Source: Adineta steineri (taxonomy: Eukaryota > Rotifera > Eurotatoria > Adinetida > Adinetidae). Taken from it: a DNA stretch of 64,000 nucleotides. This document shows, in pieces, positions 1 through 13,033 of the stretch (positions are counted from its first letter, which is position 1; every line of letters starts with the position of its first letter). Both the position numbers and the translations under genes were made by a program. The notes under the pieces were generated by a model, which did no database searches, was not told the origin of the DNA, and saw only the letters and a list, made by a program, of their open reading frames with translations. The stretch covers positions 124,001-188,000 of the forward strand of contig CAJNOI010000064.1 of assembly GCA_905250115.1 (NCBI GenBank). Direction: 5' to 3'.

Positions 1-1848
1 TGCTAAAAGTTACACAATCTTATATAATACGAAAAGGCGAGTAAGAATAAACACATTATTAATAATACAACGTTATTTTTTCAGAGAACAGAAAAAAATT
101 TTTACCCAAGAATCATCGAAATACATTATAAGAATACTGTAAATATCATCAAACAAAGAAAAAGTAGATGTTCTAAAAGGTTGAGTGATGACAATTTTTC
201 ATTTACAATTTTATTTTCTAAGGAAAAAACCTATTTAAAAAAAAAGCAATTAGTTTTGCAACTTTATTAACTGGGGAAATTCCAACAGTAAAAGTTAAAA
301 TATTATAAGCATCGTTTTTCTTCCTACCAAGCAAACTAATCATTCATACATTAACTTACTTCTTTCTGTAAAATATTATAATAAATTAAAATAAATTATA
401 TACGTTTATCCAATCTCTTTCTTACTCATTAACATATTAGTTTCGTAAATAAATACGTTTATTACTATGGATAACCGGAGCAAAAGTAATACAAGGAAAA
501 AAAAATTTTATTCTCTTGCTGACAATAAATCACGTTAGAAAAATAAATTATGGCGTCTTTGCTTGCACGTGGTTCTTCAAGAAGAAAAATCATTTTTTTT
601 ATGGTTTTAAAAAACAGACTGATAAGGCATAATAATGAGTCATGACCTCTCTCCATACACTCACTACATAAATTTATTTTATTGAGAATATGACATTGTA
701 TTAAAAATAAGAGTGGAAATTTTTTCTATTCAATGAATTACCATTTTAATGACGCAGTGGTACAGCATCATAGCAACGATCTTCTCTTGTAATATTTATT
801 TATTTTCCTCCTAAAGTGTTTATAAAGAAATAATTTTAATTTTTTTATTGAATGTGAAGAACTGTAAATTATGATTGATAATATAAGGATGACAACTATC
901 ATATCGACGTTTCGACTAACTTCAGTAGTCATTAACAAGATACTCCTTATTCCAGCACCACCACCTACGCTGATAATTATCATAACTGTGTCTCAATACT
1001 TCACGAATTGATTTAAAACTATACAATTGATGAGACAAATAATATAATGATTATCGGTATAGATGGTGGTGCTGGAATAAGGAGTATCTTGTTAATGACC
1101 ACTGAAGTTGGTCGAAACGTCGATATGATAGATGTTATCCTATTATTTCATAATTTTATAGTTCCTCACAATAAAAAATTAAAATTTCGTATTATTTTAT
1201 TATTTGTCTCATCAATTATATAGTATTAAATAGTTTTCTTGAAAAATATGTCTAATACATAATTATATGTTTAAAAAAACTGATACTATTCTCTTTAAAA
1301 AAAAATACATCAGTTGAGAATTATTAGTAGTATTACCTAAAAATACTCAGATATATTATTTTGACTGATTATCATAATTAATAATCATTTTATATTGTTT
1401 AAGAAAGTTAGAATAAGGTGTATCAACGTTCTCAAAAACAAATATCATTTAACTAGGTTTCTTCTAAAAATAATTTGAAATGCATTTTAAATTAGTAAAT
1501 CGGTTGATTCACATCCACTTCGGTCATTGATCACAATTATTCCCCAACATTTTGATACTTTCTCTATATTAGTGAACTATCCTACAAAATATGTTTGATT
1601 ATATTTTTTTCTCTCCTATAAATATCTTTACAGATCACTGTATATAAATGAGGTACCATTAATAATATTCCTTAAATCATGTGTGTTTTTATATTTAATA
1701 ATAAAAAATCAATAGACATATATATGTATATTATCTCATATATTTACAATCAAAACATTAAGAAAACATTTTGTCCGTTTTCAAAAATGATCTGACGAAA
1801 TTTATTTTCAAATAAATGATACAATTATTTAAATAAACTCTATAAGAA
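1..1848. other. AT-rich non-coding stretch with an inverted repeat
   Basis: No open frame here reads like a conserved protein. The sequence is AT-rich with many short homopolymer runs. The only structure I can support is the inverted repeat at about 831-1222, listed separately. The far end is the 3' flank of the minus-strand calpain gene. Confidence 0.5.
831..1222. repeat. Pair of inverted MITE-like copies (~200 bp each)
   Basis: Bases about 831-990 match the reverse complement of about 1047-1190 with scattered mismatches; the shared core runs through GACGTTTCG and CTCCTTATTCCAGCACCACC. The right copy is itself bounded by inverted ends, TTGATGAGACAAATAAT at about 1026 and its complement near 1200-1217, the layout of a small non-autonomous DNA transposon. 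The left copy lacks clear termini. Neither copy codes for a transposase. Family is unknown. Confidence 0.55.
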
Positions 1849-4265
1849 TTAAAATGCTCGTGGTGAATGAAGATCATGTCGAACAGTTTTAATTGGTGGT
1901 ATTGTATTACTCATTTGAGTATCATGTTTACATGAATATGAATAACTTAATTGAGCCGATCCACTTCGTTTATCAGTCCATTCTGTAATAAATACCAATT
2001 GACGATATCGTGGTGGAATACAATCACGAGTATGGAAAGGAGGTTGAGAAAAACGAGAATGACGAACATTTTCTGCTATTAATACATCAATATCCAAATT
2101 TAGATAATTTTTTGCTGATAAATTCTCAGCAATGAATAGTTTTAATCCAAGTTTACTTGATGTTATATAAAAGACGCCGTCGTTTTCCTAGAAAAAAAAT
2201 TATTATTCTTACAAGATAATGTTTACAAGAGATACAAATAAACATACTTGCTTCTTCATATGATTAGTTTTCATGACAGCTGCAATAAGACAATCAGCTA
2301 GAAATGTTGGTCGTTTATTTTTAATTGTTAAATCAAGTTGAACACTAGAATGAATAACAACTGTATAATCTCGATTTTTTCCAGTTGTTCCCCAAAAGCT
2401 AATTGAAAAAGGTACAAGTACATAAGAACCAGCGCGTAATAATCCTGTCCAATACGTATATCGTCTATGTCTACATATTAAGATACTTTCTCGCTTTCCG
2501 ACACTATTAAACGAATCAGATTCGTCAATATCACACAAAACAAATGATTGTGTATGAGTAGAATGTGTTGTTCGACTATGGCGATGATATAACAAACTTA
2601 TATTGATTAAAGATGTTCTAAATATATGTTAACGAATACAATCAACAGACAAATAGAGGCATAATAGTATATACTTACTCTGGTACATGAAAACAATAAG
2701 CTGAAATGGGTTGTGTAGCTGATTCGGTAAATTGACCCTGTTGACGTATATCGAAATGATTACTATTGTAACATGATATGGTTATTGATGAAAAATAATG
2801 AAGAAATCGAGGCCATGATATCCAAAAAGCACCAGTAGATCGATGTGTAGGATTAACTAAACGTAACTGTTCGAGAATAGGTTCAGTAATAAGATCTTCT
2901 GTATAACGTGAACGTGAATGGGGATCACGAATGAGTACAAATCGTGAAGTATCATTAACAAGAGCATGAGCAGCCAGAAGAGAAAATGCATGATTACCAC
3001 GAATATTAACACGAGCATATTCATCTCGACTTACATTAGTTCCACTTGTTGATGCTCCAATTAATAGCCTAAAAATTAGATTCATTTTTTCATCTTCGTA
3101 TTTATTTTTTAACTCACTTTGATTCACAAGCAGATAAGAGTTTTGCCCAGACAATATCACTTTCAAGTAGATTTTTAGATGGTTTAAGGTCAATATAATC
3201 ACATGGAGCACCGGTTAATAGTTGAAGACCTTCCAGCATATTACCACTTTTTAAACTACTATAAGAACCAAACAGTTTTGCACATGCTTTTTCAATCAAT
3301 GGAACAAATAATTGACGACGTTTAGCTTGTGTAAATACAAGACGTTTATGTTTTGTACATGGAAAACAATCATCAACAATAATAGTTTTCCATAAACCAT
3401 TATGACAAATACGTACAAGATAGACACCTTGAGAGTTCACTTGTTTTGTAAGAAGAATATGTTCGAGAAGACGAGGTCGTTCAGAGATTAAAGCTAATGC
3501 AGCGACTAACCAACAATCACCTAGAACTCCTTGTTGAATATCACTTGGTTGAGGTGAAGAAAATATTGTCCATGGTAGATCAGGAGGATCATCAGGTAAT
3601 GGAGCAACATCTGATATTCGTAACCATTGTGAAATACTTTCATATGATCCTACTCCAATAGATCCAGGCGATGGAACGAATCCATCATCAACAAAATGTG
3701 TTTGAGCCTAAATATAAATAGATGAGCTAGTTGATGTCAATTCAGAATTATTCAATAAAATATTTGTTTTTCTAATGAAAGCTAACAATATAAATATTTG
3801 CTAGATACCTGTTTACAAAAACTAACAATATGTTGAAATACATTTTCAGCATTTAATTCATCGTCGTGTTCCCGTTCACAAACAGCCAGTGATGTAAGTG
3901 TTCGCGACGTAGTCGGTGCTGTATTAACAAGAACAGTTTCATCAGGTTTCTAAATAAAACAAATATCTTCTCGATTATAGCAAATAAAAATAATGATTTA
4001 CCGATTTTTCTTTTGTATAACTACAAGCTTCGCATCGTTCATTGTTAGTCCTATTATTTAGTGTACATCGAGAACATTGCCAGGTAGGTATTGGATGATC
4101 CATAGGGTAAAAGTCTTCTGAAGACTGAGAATTTCCTTGACTGCACAATTGACAGTAAGGATAGGCAGATAATGTATTTTTGAAAGAACATGCTGGACAT
4201 GGCCACATATCATTAATTGGAAATAAAGGAAAAGCATAGCGAATGTCCATAGAATCAGCAGCCAT
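1849..4265 (-). CDS. Calpain-15/SOL-type cysteine protease
   Basis: Six exons join in phase: 4265-4002, 3949-3809, 3707-3118, 3068-2679, 2617-2248 and 2187-1849, giving about 697 aa. The N-terminus has two RanBP2-type zinc fingers (WPCPACSF...CQLC and WQCSRCTL...CEAC). The calpain core follows, with the active-site cysteine in QGVLGDCWLVAAL and the histidine in RGNHAFSLL. The C-terminal third, starting with FWISWPRFLHYF, matches the SOL region of the small-optic-lobes/CAPN15 subfamily, which lacks the penta-EF hand and is linked to neural and eye development in animals. The third catalytic position, Asn in NPW of family members, reads Asp here (IRDPHS), so activity is uncertain. The fifth exon could instead start near 2596; both acceptors keep the frame. 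Family assignment is firm. Confidence 0.88.
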
Positions 4266-7200
4266 AATATTAATCTAAAGTATTACACTTTTTTATCTAA
4301 ATTAATAAAAAAAAAGGTTTCAGTATTCTTTAAAATAACCTGATCATCAATTTATTTTATTGATATGAAGACATTCAGTTTCTAAATAGTTTTTTTTTTA
4401 AATTCAGTTATTTCTTACATTCAATAAACTATAATATCTATAAATCTCAATGAACTTACATGTTTAAATGTATCCAAAAAGATACTTCTGTTTCTAGTTG
4501 ATTAAAAAAATCTTTAGGAATATTTAGGAGTTTTCAAGCTTAACCTTCAGATGCCACTGAATATGTAGGCAAATTCACTTAAGAGCAGGTTTCGTAGACA
4601 ATACTGTTGAGTTCAGATAATTCACCACGTGGTACTTGATCAAAATCTTATGATAAACCGATAGTAGAGTATCTTATATTCGTTGTGTTGGTAATTACTT
4701 GAGTATACATAGATATTTTAAAATCTATAAATTTACTAGAGAATATTTAGTATTAGAATAAAATTTTTTTAGTAAAGACTTACGACCTTCTAAAGAGAAA
4801 AATATTTCAAAAATAACTTAGAAAAAAAAAGGTAAGTAACGAAAAGAACGAAACAATTTCATGGGTTATTGAAACGTTTTACTATGTTTTCATATCAAAC
4901 ACGTTGTCAAAAACACAACTTCTATCTTCATAAGATTTATTATCTCTTGTACAAAAATACCGAATAACTATTTATGTTGATCTATTATCATTGAAATTTT
5001 AAAGTAATATTTCAATAACTTATTTTAAAAGAACTAGTTTATTCTACATTCATCAAGGTTAATTAAAATGAAATAAATACTAACGGTGGTTACAATATAA
5101 TTATATATTGATAGAAATCTGAAGGTCATAAACAAATTAGTGTATTATTTAAGAAAACATCAACAACATAACGACAGGTGTAAATAAAAATATGCATATA
5201 TTATTGATAGTTTAATTGAAAAATATATCATTCCTTTTCTCATTCTATGCTGAAGTATGATTATTATGAAGAAAGAAGTCAGTAAATTATATGTTTATGT
5301 GGAAATGATTCGATAAGAATCGTTATTTTCTATTTCTTCAATGTCGAAGAAAAAGCAAAAATCGAAAACAACTCATATGTTAATAAGTCACGACTATTTT
5401 TTCTTCATGGTGTCTATCATGTTTGCTTTCGTATACAACATGTATGCGCTCGATATTGACATATTTTTGTTGTTCGTGAACTTTTTCATACTATTAATGG
5501 AGTTGAGTTATTCAGTGGGTATGATATAAGGGTAAATTTTAACATATTAATACATTCGTAAATATATACTATTTTTATATTTTAAATTGCTCCGATTTTC
5601 TTGTTTTTCGTACTTATCAGACATATTATTTTTGTTTTTATTTATGTACAAAATAAATTTAATATTCATTTGAATCGAACGAAATTATAATAACATCAAT
5701 TATCGCTATAGTTGATAACTCAAGGATATTTCAAAAGCTCTAAACATTAATTTATTTTTATTTTCCGTATATCGACTAGTTTTAATACGTTAAATAAAAT
5801 ATAACTCATACTTAATTATTTATATCTTTATTGACTTACTTGATATTAGTCCGATAAATTTAGTCTATTCAGAAGATTTCACATCAAATTCTTGATTACA
5901 TTGGTATGTCAAGGAAAGATGTTTTCCTATAGCCTATAATAAAAAGATACGCTAATCAAAATTTATATATGCGAATATAACATATTATACATTGTATACA
6001 TTTGACTTGTAAGCTGATATATCCATTCATATTTAAAGTATTATTTTTTATCTATCAATGAGAACGAGTCTGCAATCAACGTTTTTTCTCTTATTGTATT
6101 GTATGTATTTCTGGTATTAATTTTATTAGATATAAAAGCTCAAAGATAAACCTTACTCATCAATTCTATGATAAATAAATCATTTTACATCCTCTTTTAC
6201 AATTCATTAAACTCATTACTTCTATTATCTTTAAATATCATCTTATGAAGAACGTAAATTCTAAAGAAAATAATTTAAGACTAATGAGTAATATGAGAGA
6301 AAGTAAAAAATATTAACATCGTATTTTTTGCAGTTTACTTTATATATTTACATTGAATAAATCAAATAAACTTTGAAATTTATTATACATGATTCATACA
6401 CAGATAGTTAATCCATTTTCACGTAAAAGATGAAAGAATATAGGAAATCATCATACAAAATGAGAAGTACTATTCGATTTGACCTTTCTGTTTAGTATCA
6501 GAAGTAATGACATTGGTAAATGCAACGAATTCACGAATATTAAGAAAAAGTACAATTTACTTTAGTTTACTGCAAAGGTTTTTATGTATTGATCAGCTGA
6601 TTGAGACAACTGTTAATTGGTTTATCTATACTATTAAACAATAATAATTTATTCTTAATGTATTATAATATTGTATTTGTTAAACTGTAGTATATCTATC
6701 GATTGAATATTTTTTATTTTGTATATATACTAATTAAAAAAAGCAGCGAATGATTAATTCAATGAAGAGAATATTAGAGAAGGTTAGTTTTTATACTGAC
6801 AATATAGATACGATTTATTTTACCACTTATTAAAACAATAGTTAAAAAACTGAAAATTTGATATTTGTATATAATTAACAGCGGTTGAAGAGAAAATCTA
6901 AGATAAGATTATGACCAAGACAAAGTTCGTTATCTTTGTGTCTCTTTAAAAACAGGTGACAGTTTTTTTCATACCTTTTGATATGATAATAAATATACAA
7001 AACATGTGTATGCATTTGTTAGCATAACATCATAAAATTTTCAGATTATAGTTTTATAAGATGGTCAACAATAAAAATAAGTACAATGAGAAGTTGACTC
7101 TAAAATTCAATATTTTACCTGTATGAAAGAAACTTTTATAATGTATAATACTTTCTACGATATTGTTATTTCAATAGACAGATATCTTACACACTATTCA

Positions 7201-7335
7201 TTACTTGTAAACATTTTCTCTCATTTCTTGACGAATACATTTTCGGTTTCTTATTCTTATTTCTACACATATTTTTGACGATATAATAAAAGGTATGATG
7301 AATCTACTTATAAAATCTTTCTATTTTTATTCAAG
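4266..7335. other. Intergenic, nothing recognised
   Basis: About 3 kb of AT-rich DNA between the divergent calpain and GH76 genes. A 62-codon hydrophobic frame at 5341-5529 has no splice context or conserved motif and is not called. Both promoters should lie here, but no clear core element stands out. Confidence 0.4.
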
Positions 7336-9378
7336 ATGTATAAAACAATTCTTTTCAGTCTTGTTCTTTTCCTTACCATTGTTCATACAAACAGTAATCC
7401 ACCTGCGACAGATGTTTTTGAAGCATTACGTTATGTTTGTAAGGGTAAATTTCAAGGTGGACTCTGTCCATATGCTATTGCTTATGATATTGCTACGCAA
7501 TTAGCTGGTAATTGGCATGATCGTGATGGAGCAACTGGTTTATGGTCAGATGGTGGACCCGCTATATGGTGGCCTAGTGGAGTAGGTCTATGGGCATTTG
7601 CTGAATTTTTTAATACGATGGGTGGAAGAGGTATTTTTATAAAATAAAAATATTGATAATACAGAGATTTTTTATTTAACTAGCTACAGATAAATTATAT
7701 TTGGCAACACGATGGGCTGCAATTGAAACAGCAAAAAAACAAAATAATTATGTTCATACTAAATTTACAGATGATCAAGCATGGTGGGCAAATGGTGCTC
7801 TACGTCTCGAACAATATATTCGATCAATTGGAGATGCTACTCAAGAATTAATCAATGCTGCTCAAGCTGTTATTAATGATAATGTTGATCATGAAACAGA
7901 AGAATGTGGTGGTGGGTAAGTATTTTATTTTGATGTTGTCAAAAAAAATAAAAGATCTTTTACAAGTCTAAACTTTTTCTATTAGACTTTACTGGTATTA
8001 TGGAAAATCACCTCCATCTACTACAGATAAAACGACAATATCTAATGTTTTAACTATATATACAATGGCAACAATGTATTCATTTACACATGATCCAACA
8101 TTACTTCAAGGAGGTGTACATGGTGGTGCCATTGATATTTACAATTGGCTAGTCTCAACAGATCTACTTAATAATCAAACAGGTTATCAAAGAGATACTT
8201 TAGATACTGCTAATGGGCAATGTCAACTAAGAGGCGGTGTAATTATCATAATATTTTTTTTCATTTATTTAATAATTAAATTGCTTTCTTATAGTCTTTG
8301 ACCTATGAATATGGTGTTTTAGTACAAGCACTTATAGCTTTAACTGATGCAACAGGCAATCAACAATATATGACACATGCAATGACTTATATTCGCAATG
8401 CTATCAATCAATTTACACGAAATAATATTATTTTCGAAGGATGTGATGATACAAACACATGTACAGGAGATCAAATCGCATTTCGAGGTATCTTACTCTA
8501 ACCAGCAAACACAGCTTAAGACTAGTTTACTTGAATCATTAGTATATAAAATTGATTAATTTTTATTTATGATTTGTTTATTTTAGGAATATTTTATCTT
8601 GGTCTAGCCCGTTTATATGAACGTACACATGATGATGCAATTGCTCAAGTTATTGAAGCATCGTATCTCGCAATGCTCTCTCGTGTAAATTTACATTACT
8701 GTTTTTATACATATATCAATATTGATTTTTGTTTTCATTTGTCTATATAGAAAGTCGGTAATCGTTATCCATTGTCATTGATCAATAATAATAATAATTT
8801 TACTGGTAAAGATCTGATTGTTGTTACTATTGGAGATCTTAATCTTGCTTCGGCAATGATGAAAGTATATAAATATAAATATGCTCCACCAGTGGTGCCA
8901 AATATAGATGCAGCTGTTAATGGATTGTTACCATTTGATATTACACATCAAGGATTAACTGGATGTGTATGTGATGGTATGTCATTATAGTTTATAAATT
9001 ATTATTATTATCAGTCACTCATTCTTTCATAAATAAATCATGACACATTATATTTTTTTATAAAAATGAATTTTTTGTTTAATCTAGATGTTGGTTGTCC
9101 TACAGGACATTATATGCAATGTTTTAATGATTCAGGTCATAAAGATTCAACTGGTAGTCATCATTGGAATGAAAAAGTAAATAATCTTATTTTCTATCAC
9201 AATCCTCTATTCATAGATACTTCTTCAATAGGTATCGGCAATATTAACAGGACCTAGTCATCAAATGATGTTATTCAAACCTAAAGGTGCTGGTCATAGT
9301 GATTGGTTAAAAAATAGTCAATGGTATGTTGGTGATGATTGGAATGACAAGGTAGATTCTATTAATATTGATTATTAA
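7336..9378 (+). CDS. Secreted GH76 alpha-1,6-mannanase-like glycosidase
   Basis: Eight exons join in phase: 7336-7630, 7684-7915, 7986-8238, 8295-8487, 8587-8684, 8751-8976, 9088-9176 and 9232-9378, about 510 aa. The first 20 or so residues (KTILFSLVLFLTIVHT) form a signal peptide. The GH76 fold is shown by the paired catalytic aspartates in FTDDQAWWANGAL, then ECGGGLYWYY, an LTYEYGVLVQAL helix and DQIAFRGIFYLGLARL, in family order. GH76 enzymes cut alpha-1,6-mannan of fungal and bacterial walls; secretion suggests digestion or defence. The C-terminus carries two similar short units ending in HHWNEKVSAI and DDWNDK, faintly like beta/gamma-crystallin motifs. The second could splice on to an exon near 9531, so the 3' end is uncertain. 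GH76 is largely microbial, so horizontal origin is likely, followed by intron gain. Confidence 0.85.
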
Positions 9379-11144
9379 TAAAGAAATCTTGTGTAATACA
9401 GAACTCATTATTTAAATATTTTATTTGTATGAAATAAAGAATTATTTTTTTTTATTCAACTATATTATCCATATTTTTTAAGAAGAGATTGAAATTGAAA
9501 TAAAGTCTATTTTGTTGTTTTAATCCTTAGACATATATCAAGACAATCAGATGCTTTATCACATCGATTGAGTCAGAGGGATCATATCGAATGGCTAGAA
9601 ATAACCTTTTTTCCTCTTTGATAATAATATATATAAAAAACAATATGATATAGTTTTATTATTTAAAATTGATGTTTGTTTTGATAGCTTGAGTAAAATT
9701 GAACTTTTTGTTATGAAAACTACATTAACGGAAATAAAACAAAAAAAATGAAATTTTAATCTTATTTGATGATATGACACTAATAACACTTCCTTGCCGT
9801 TTAAATTTTTTTCGTTCTTTCGAAATGGTTTTAGAGAACAAATGATCAATAATGGAGAAAAAAAGATATTAGTTTCATTGTATATACTCATTTTATGATT
9901 ATTGGCAACAGATTGCTCGTTTTCTCTTCATGAGAGCCGATAAATAAACATGCACGAATTGATCTGAAACATATTTCAAGTAAGTATTAAAGAAATTCGA
10001 TAGAGTTATAATCGACGAGGAGCGCTTTCTGGTTTTTTGCTGTCCTATCAATCAACAAGGTCGTGTTAACTCAATTTTAGCTAGTTCTATTAATAACATG
10101 TACATCTCGAACTAAGACAGACTGTCTCAAGATCAGTGTTAGAGTCAGAGTTTTGTGCTAAGAGGGAGATTCAGCTCCTCAAACATTTTTCAGTTCGGCT
10201 TTGTAGTATAAACTTTTCCCGTTAATCCAACGAGAAATGGCTCAACGAAAATTTATAAAACTTTCTGAACGAATAGCTGTTGATGAGGGAAGCAAAAGTT
10301 CTGATAGACACAAAATTTTCAGACACTCCCTTAAGAAGATATGGGTGTCGCAAGGGCTAAAGTATTTTTGTGACAACCAGGAAGGAATCGGACTGCGTTT
10401 TTTCTCTTTGAAAAATATTCTCTCCATTCCACAGGTCTGGAAGAACCAAAATACTAACGACACTATCAAAAAATGTGTTCTTCTTAATCGTACTAATTTT
10501 GTTACATCTGTCAAATTTCCTCGGAACAATATTTTCAAGAGAAAAAACACACGCCTCAATTTAACTGATCAATCGTATCGTGTAGCGAAAAAGGGTAAAA
10601 ACTCCAAATTTTTGTTCAGAGCCTTGCTTTTCAGAAAAATGCGACGAAAGTTGTATTTTTTCGATTTTTCAAGCGAAACATCGTAATTTTTTTTGAAATA
10701 TTTAGTGAATAAGAAGTAGGGTTTTAGTACCGATAATGGGCTCATTGGATAGAGAGCATTTAAAAATATATGACAAGGTCAAAAAAATTCAAAACTTTGA
10801 GTCCAGAAAAGGGATGTCCGTAACTTGAAATATTTCACTGCAAAGACTAATACATTTTTGTATCGGAAAAATACTTTTAAAATTCTTGACAGAAAGAGCT
10901 CAAAGGTCCTCAGGAGAGGAGGGTGGAACCTCCACACACACAACCCGGCTCCGCCACTACTCAAGACATTTTCAACTCAGTACTACGAGGACGGATTATA
11001 AACTAAATAAAATATCGTAATGAAAAACAATTTCCTTTCTTCATGTTACTTCATTTCAAAACAAATTTCTTCTATACTTTTTCTAATTAAAAGAAAAATG
11101 TTCTGTATTTCAGATTTCTTTTAAATTCATGCATTGAAGACTGT
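9379..11144. other. Intergenic with an unclassified repeat-like block
   Basis: From about 9960 to 10980 the base composition is less AT-rich than the surroundings and the text (for example CCCGGCTCCGCCACTAC near 10945) resembles decayed interspersed repeats. Long frames occur on both strands over the same bases (10237-10686 plus, 10242-10559 minus), the usual sign of chance open frames. A CAG at 11111-11113 just upstream of the cytidylyltransferase start could be the acceptor of a 5' UTR intron. Confidence 0.4.
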
Positions 11145-13033
11145 ATGGGTGATCGATCAATACGAACTGCTCGTGGTGTTGACGAATGGCATGATGCATC
11201 AACAGAAAGTTCTGCTACTACAAATAGGAATAATCCTATAGTAAAAGATAGTAATCGTGAACAATCAACATCATCGAAAGAATCAGAAAAGAAAGTTAAT
11301 AGTGGAACCACTAATACTAATGTAGATCGCGGCATAGGTCCCGCACCTTTATGTTATGAAGAAAAAGCTATAAAAGAACGCGAAAATTGTGATTATTCAA
11401 TTAAAATTACTTTAGATATGGCTAAAAATGGTACAGCACCACGAAAAATACGTATACTTGTTGATGGTAAATCAAATTGAATCTTTGTTTTGATAATTAT
11501 TTTTGTTTTTTAATGTTTAGGTGTGTATGATTTACTTCATCCTGGTCATACTCGACAATTGATGCAAGCAAAAAATTTATTTAAAAATATCTATTTACTT
11601 GTTGGTGTTTGCAATGATGAGGTAACACATAGTAAAAAAGGTAGAACAGTTATGGATGAAGCTGAACGTTATGAAAGTGTTCGACATTGTCAATATGTTG
11701 ATGAAGTTGTAACAGATACACCATGGGTAATTGATGATGAGTTTTTAACAAAAAATAAAATTGATTTTGTGGCTCATGATGAAATACCATATGAATCTGA
11801 AGGCCGTGATGATGTTTATAAACTTCTTAAAGTGAGTAATAGCAGATCTGTATAGAATACTTTGCACAACTTTCTGTAATATTGATAAGCATATCGTTTT
11901 CTGAGATCCATTCTAAGCATTTTTATATTAATACGAATTGTTATTCCAAGTACGAGCTGTGGTGTAGATTAACTTATTAAATCCAAGAGTGATCCTTAAC
12001 GATATGAGATAGAATAGCGATAAAAAAAAAGATTTGAGTAGTTAAAAACGTTTTGTCTATATCTTTATAAAGATGAAAAATTAATAAAGAATTATGTCAA
12101 GTTTAATCTTCATGGTACGTTAAAGATTTATCTAGAAATAGATTTTGATGAGGTCAGCAAATATAGTGTCAAAAAGATAAAAACAACTTCGCTATTTTAT
12201 AACAATTATTATCGCTGAATTATATTTGAGATTCATGAAAAATTACCACAAAACAAAATGAACTAACGCAGTACTCACCTGAAAACGAATAAATTTAGAA
12301 TATCAAAAAATGTTCATATACTATAGAATAAGGTAACAAGACCGAGAATCTCCTTTTTATCTCGGGTTCTGTACATCCCCAGCTATGGACTGGCTACACT
12401 GAAATTTTTTGTTATGAATAGCTTGATAAAGGTCAAAGTCTAATGAAACAATCATAACTCTAAAACTTTTGAGCTTTTCTCTGACTTCGTCAAAAATTAC
12501 TTCTGATCAAAGAACAGATATTAATCTAAAAATAATCTTTCACCACGACAAACTTTTCTAAATTCTTTTGATTTTCTTGATGAATAACCTTTTACAAGAT
12601 AATCTAAATGATTAATTCTTGTTATTTGGTATATTTTTAGGCTCGCGGTATGTTTGTTACTACTCAACGTACTGAAGGTATTTCAACAACTGATTTAATT
12701 AATCGTATTGTTCGTGATTATGATATGTATGTTCGACGAAATTTAACTCGTGGTTATTCTGCTCAAGATTTAAATGTTGGATTTATAAAAAAAAATAAAC
12801 TAGAAATTCAATCAAAAATTGATACAGTAAAATCGAAATTTCGTACATATGAAGAAGAATCAAAAACATTTATGGAACGTTGGGAAGATCGTAGTAAAGA
12901 ATATATTCGTAGTTTTATTGATTTATTTGAACGAACAGGTGTTTTAAATTTACTTTATCGAACAGGATCACAACTTATGATAACAAGTGGTAAAAGTAAT
13001 GCATATAATAATGATATAACATCACCCAAATGA
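11145..13033 (+). CDS. PCYT1: CTP:phosphocholine cytidylyltransferase
   Basis: Three exons join in phase: 11145-11466, 11521-11831 and 12641-13033, about 341 aa. It makes CDP-choline from CTP and phosphocholine, the rate-limiting Kennedy-pathway step for phosphatidylcholine. The nucleotidyltransferase core shows the HxGH signature in [16 protein letters not shown], then FVAHDEIPY, and the CTP-site motif [12 protein letters not shown]. The C-terminal part ([19 protein letters not shown]...[10 protein letters not shown]) is the amphipathic membrane-sensing helix that activates the enzyme on lipid-poor membranes. The N-terminus is Ser/Asn-rich and variable. The second intron (about 810 bp) is far longer than the 50-70 bp typical here. 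The family is unmistakable; the start Met is the first in frame after a possible 5' UTR intron. Confidence 0.93.

Noticed and set aside
1020-1130. Hammerhead-ribozyme-like text (TTGATGAGAC ... GTCGAAACGTC) in the inverted repeat
   Set aside because: The first core base is T instead of C, the segment between the two parts is far too long for stem II, and no stem III or stem I pairing is evident.
5341-5529. 62-codon plus-strand frame with hydrophobic segments
   Set aside because: Isolated, low complexity, no splice sites, promoter or family resemblance; hydrophobic chance frames are frequent in such AT-rich DNA.
10237-10686. 149-codon plus-strand frame and overlapping 105-codon minus-strand frame
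   Set aside because: Open on both strands over the same bases, no recognisable motif, and embedded in repeat-like sequence.
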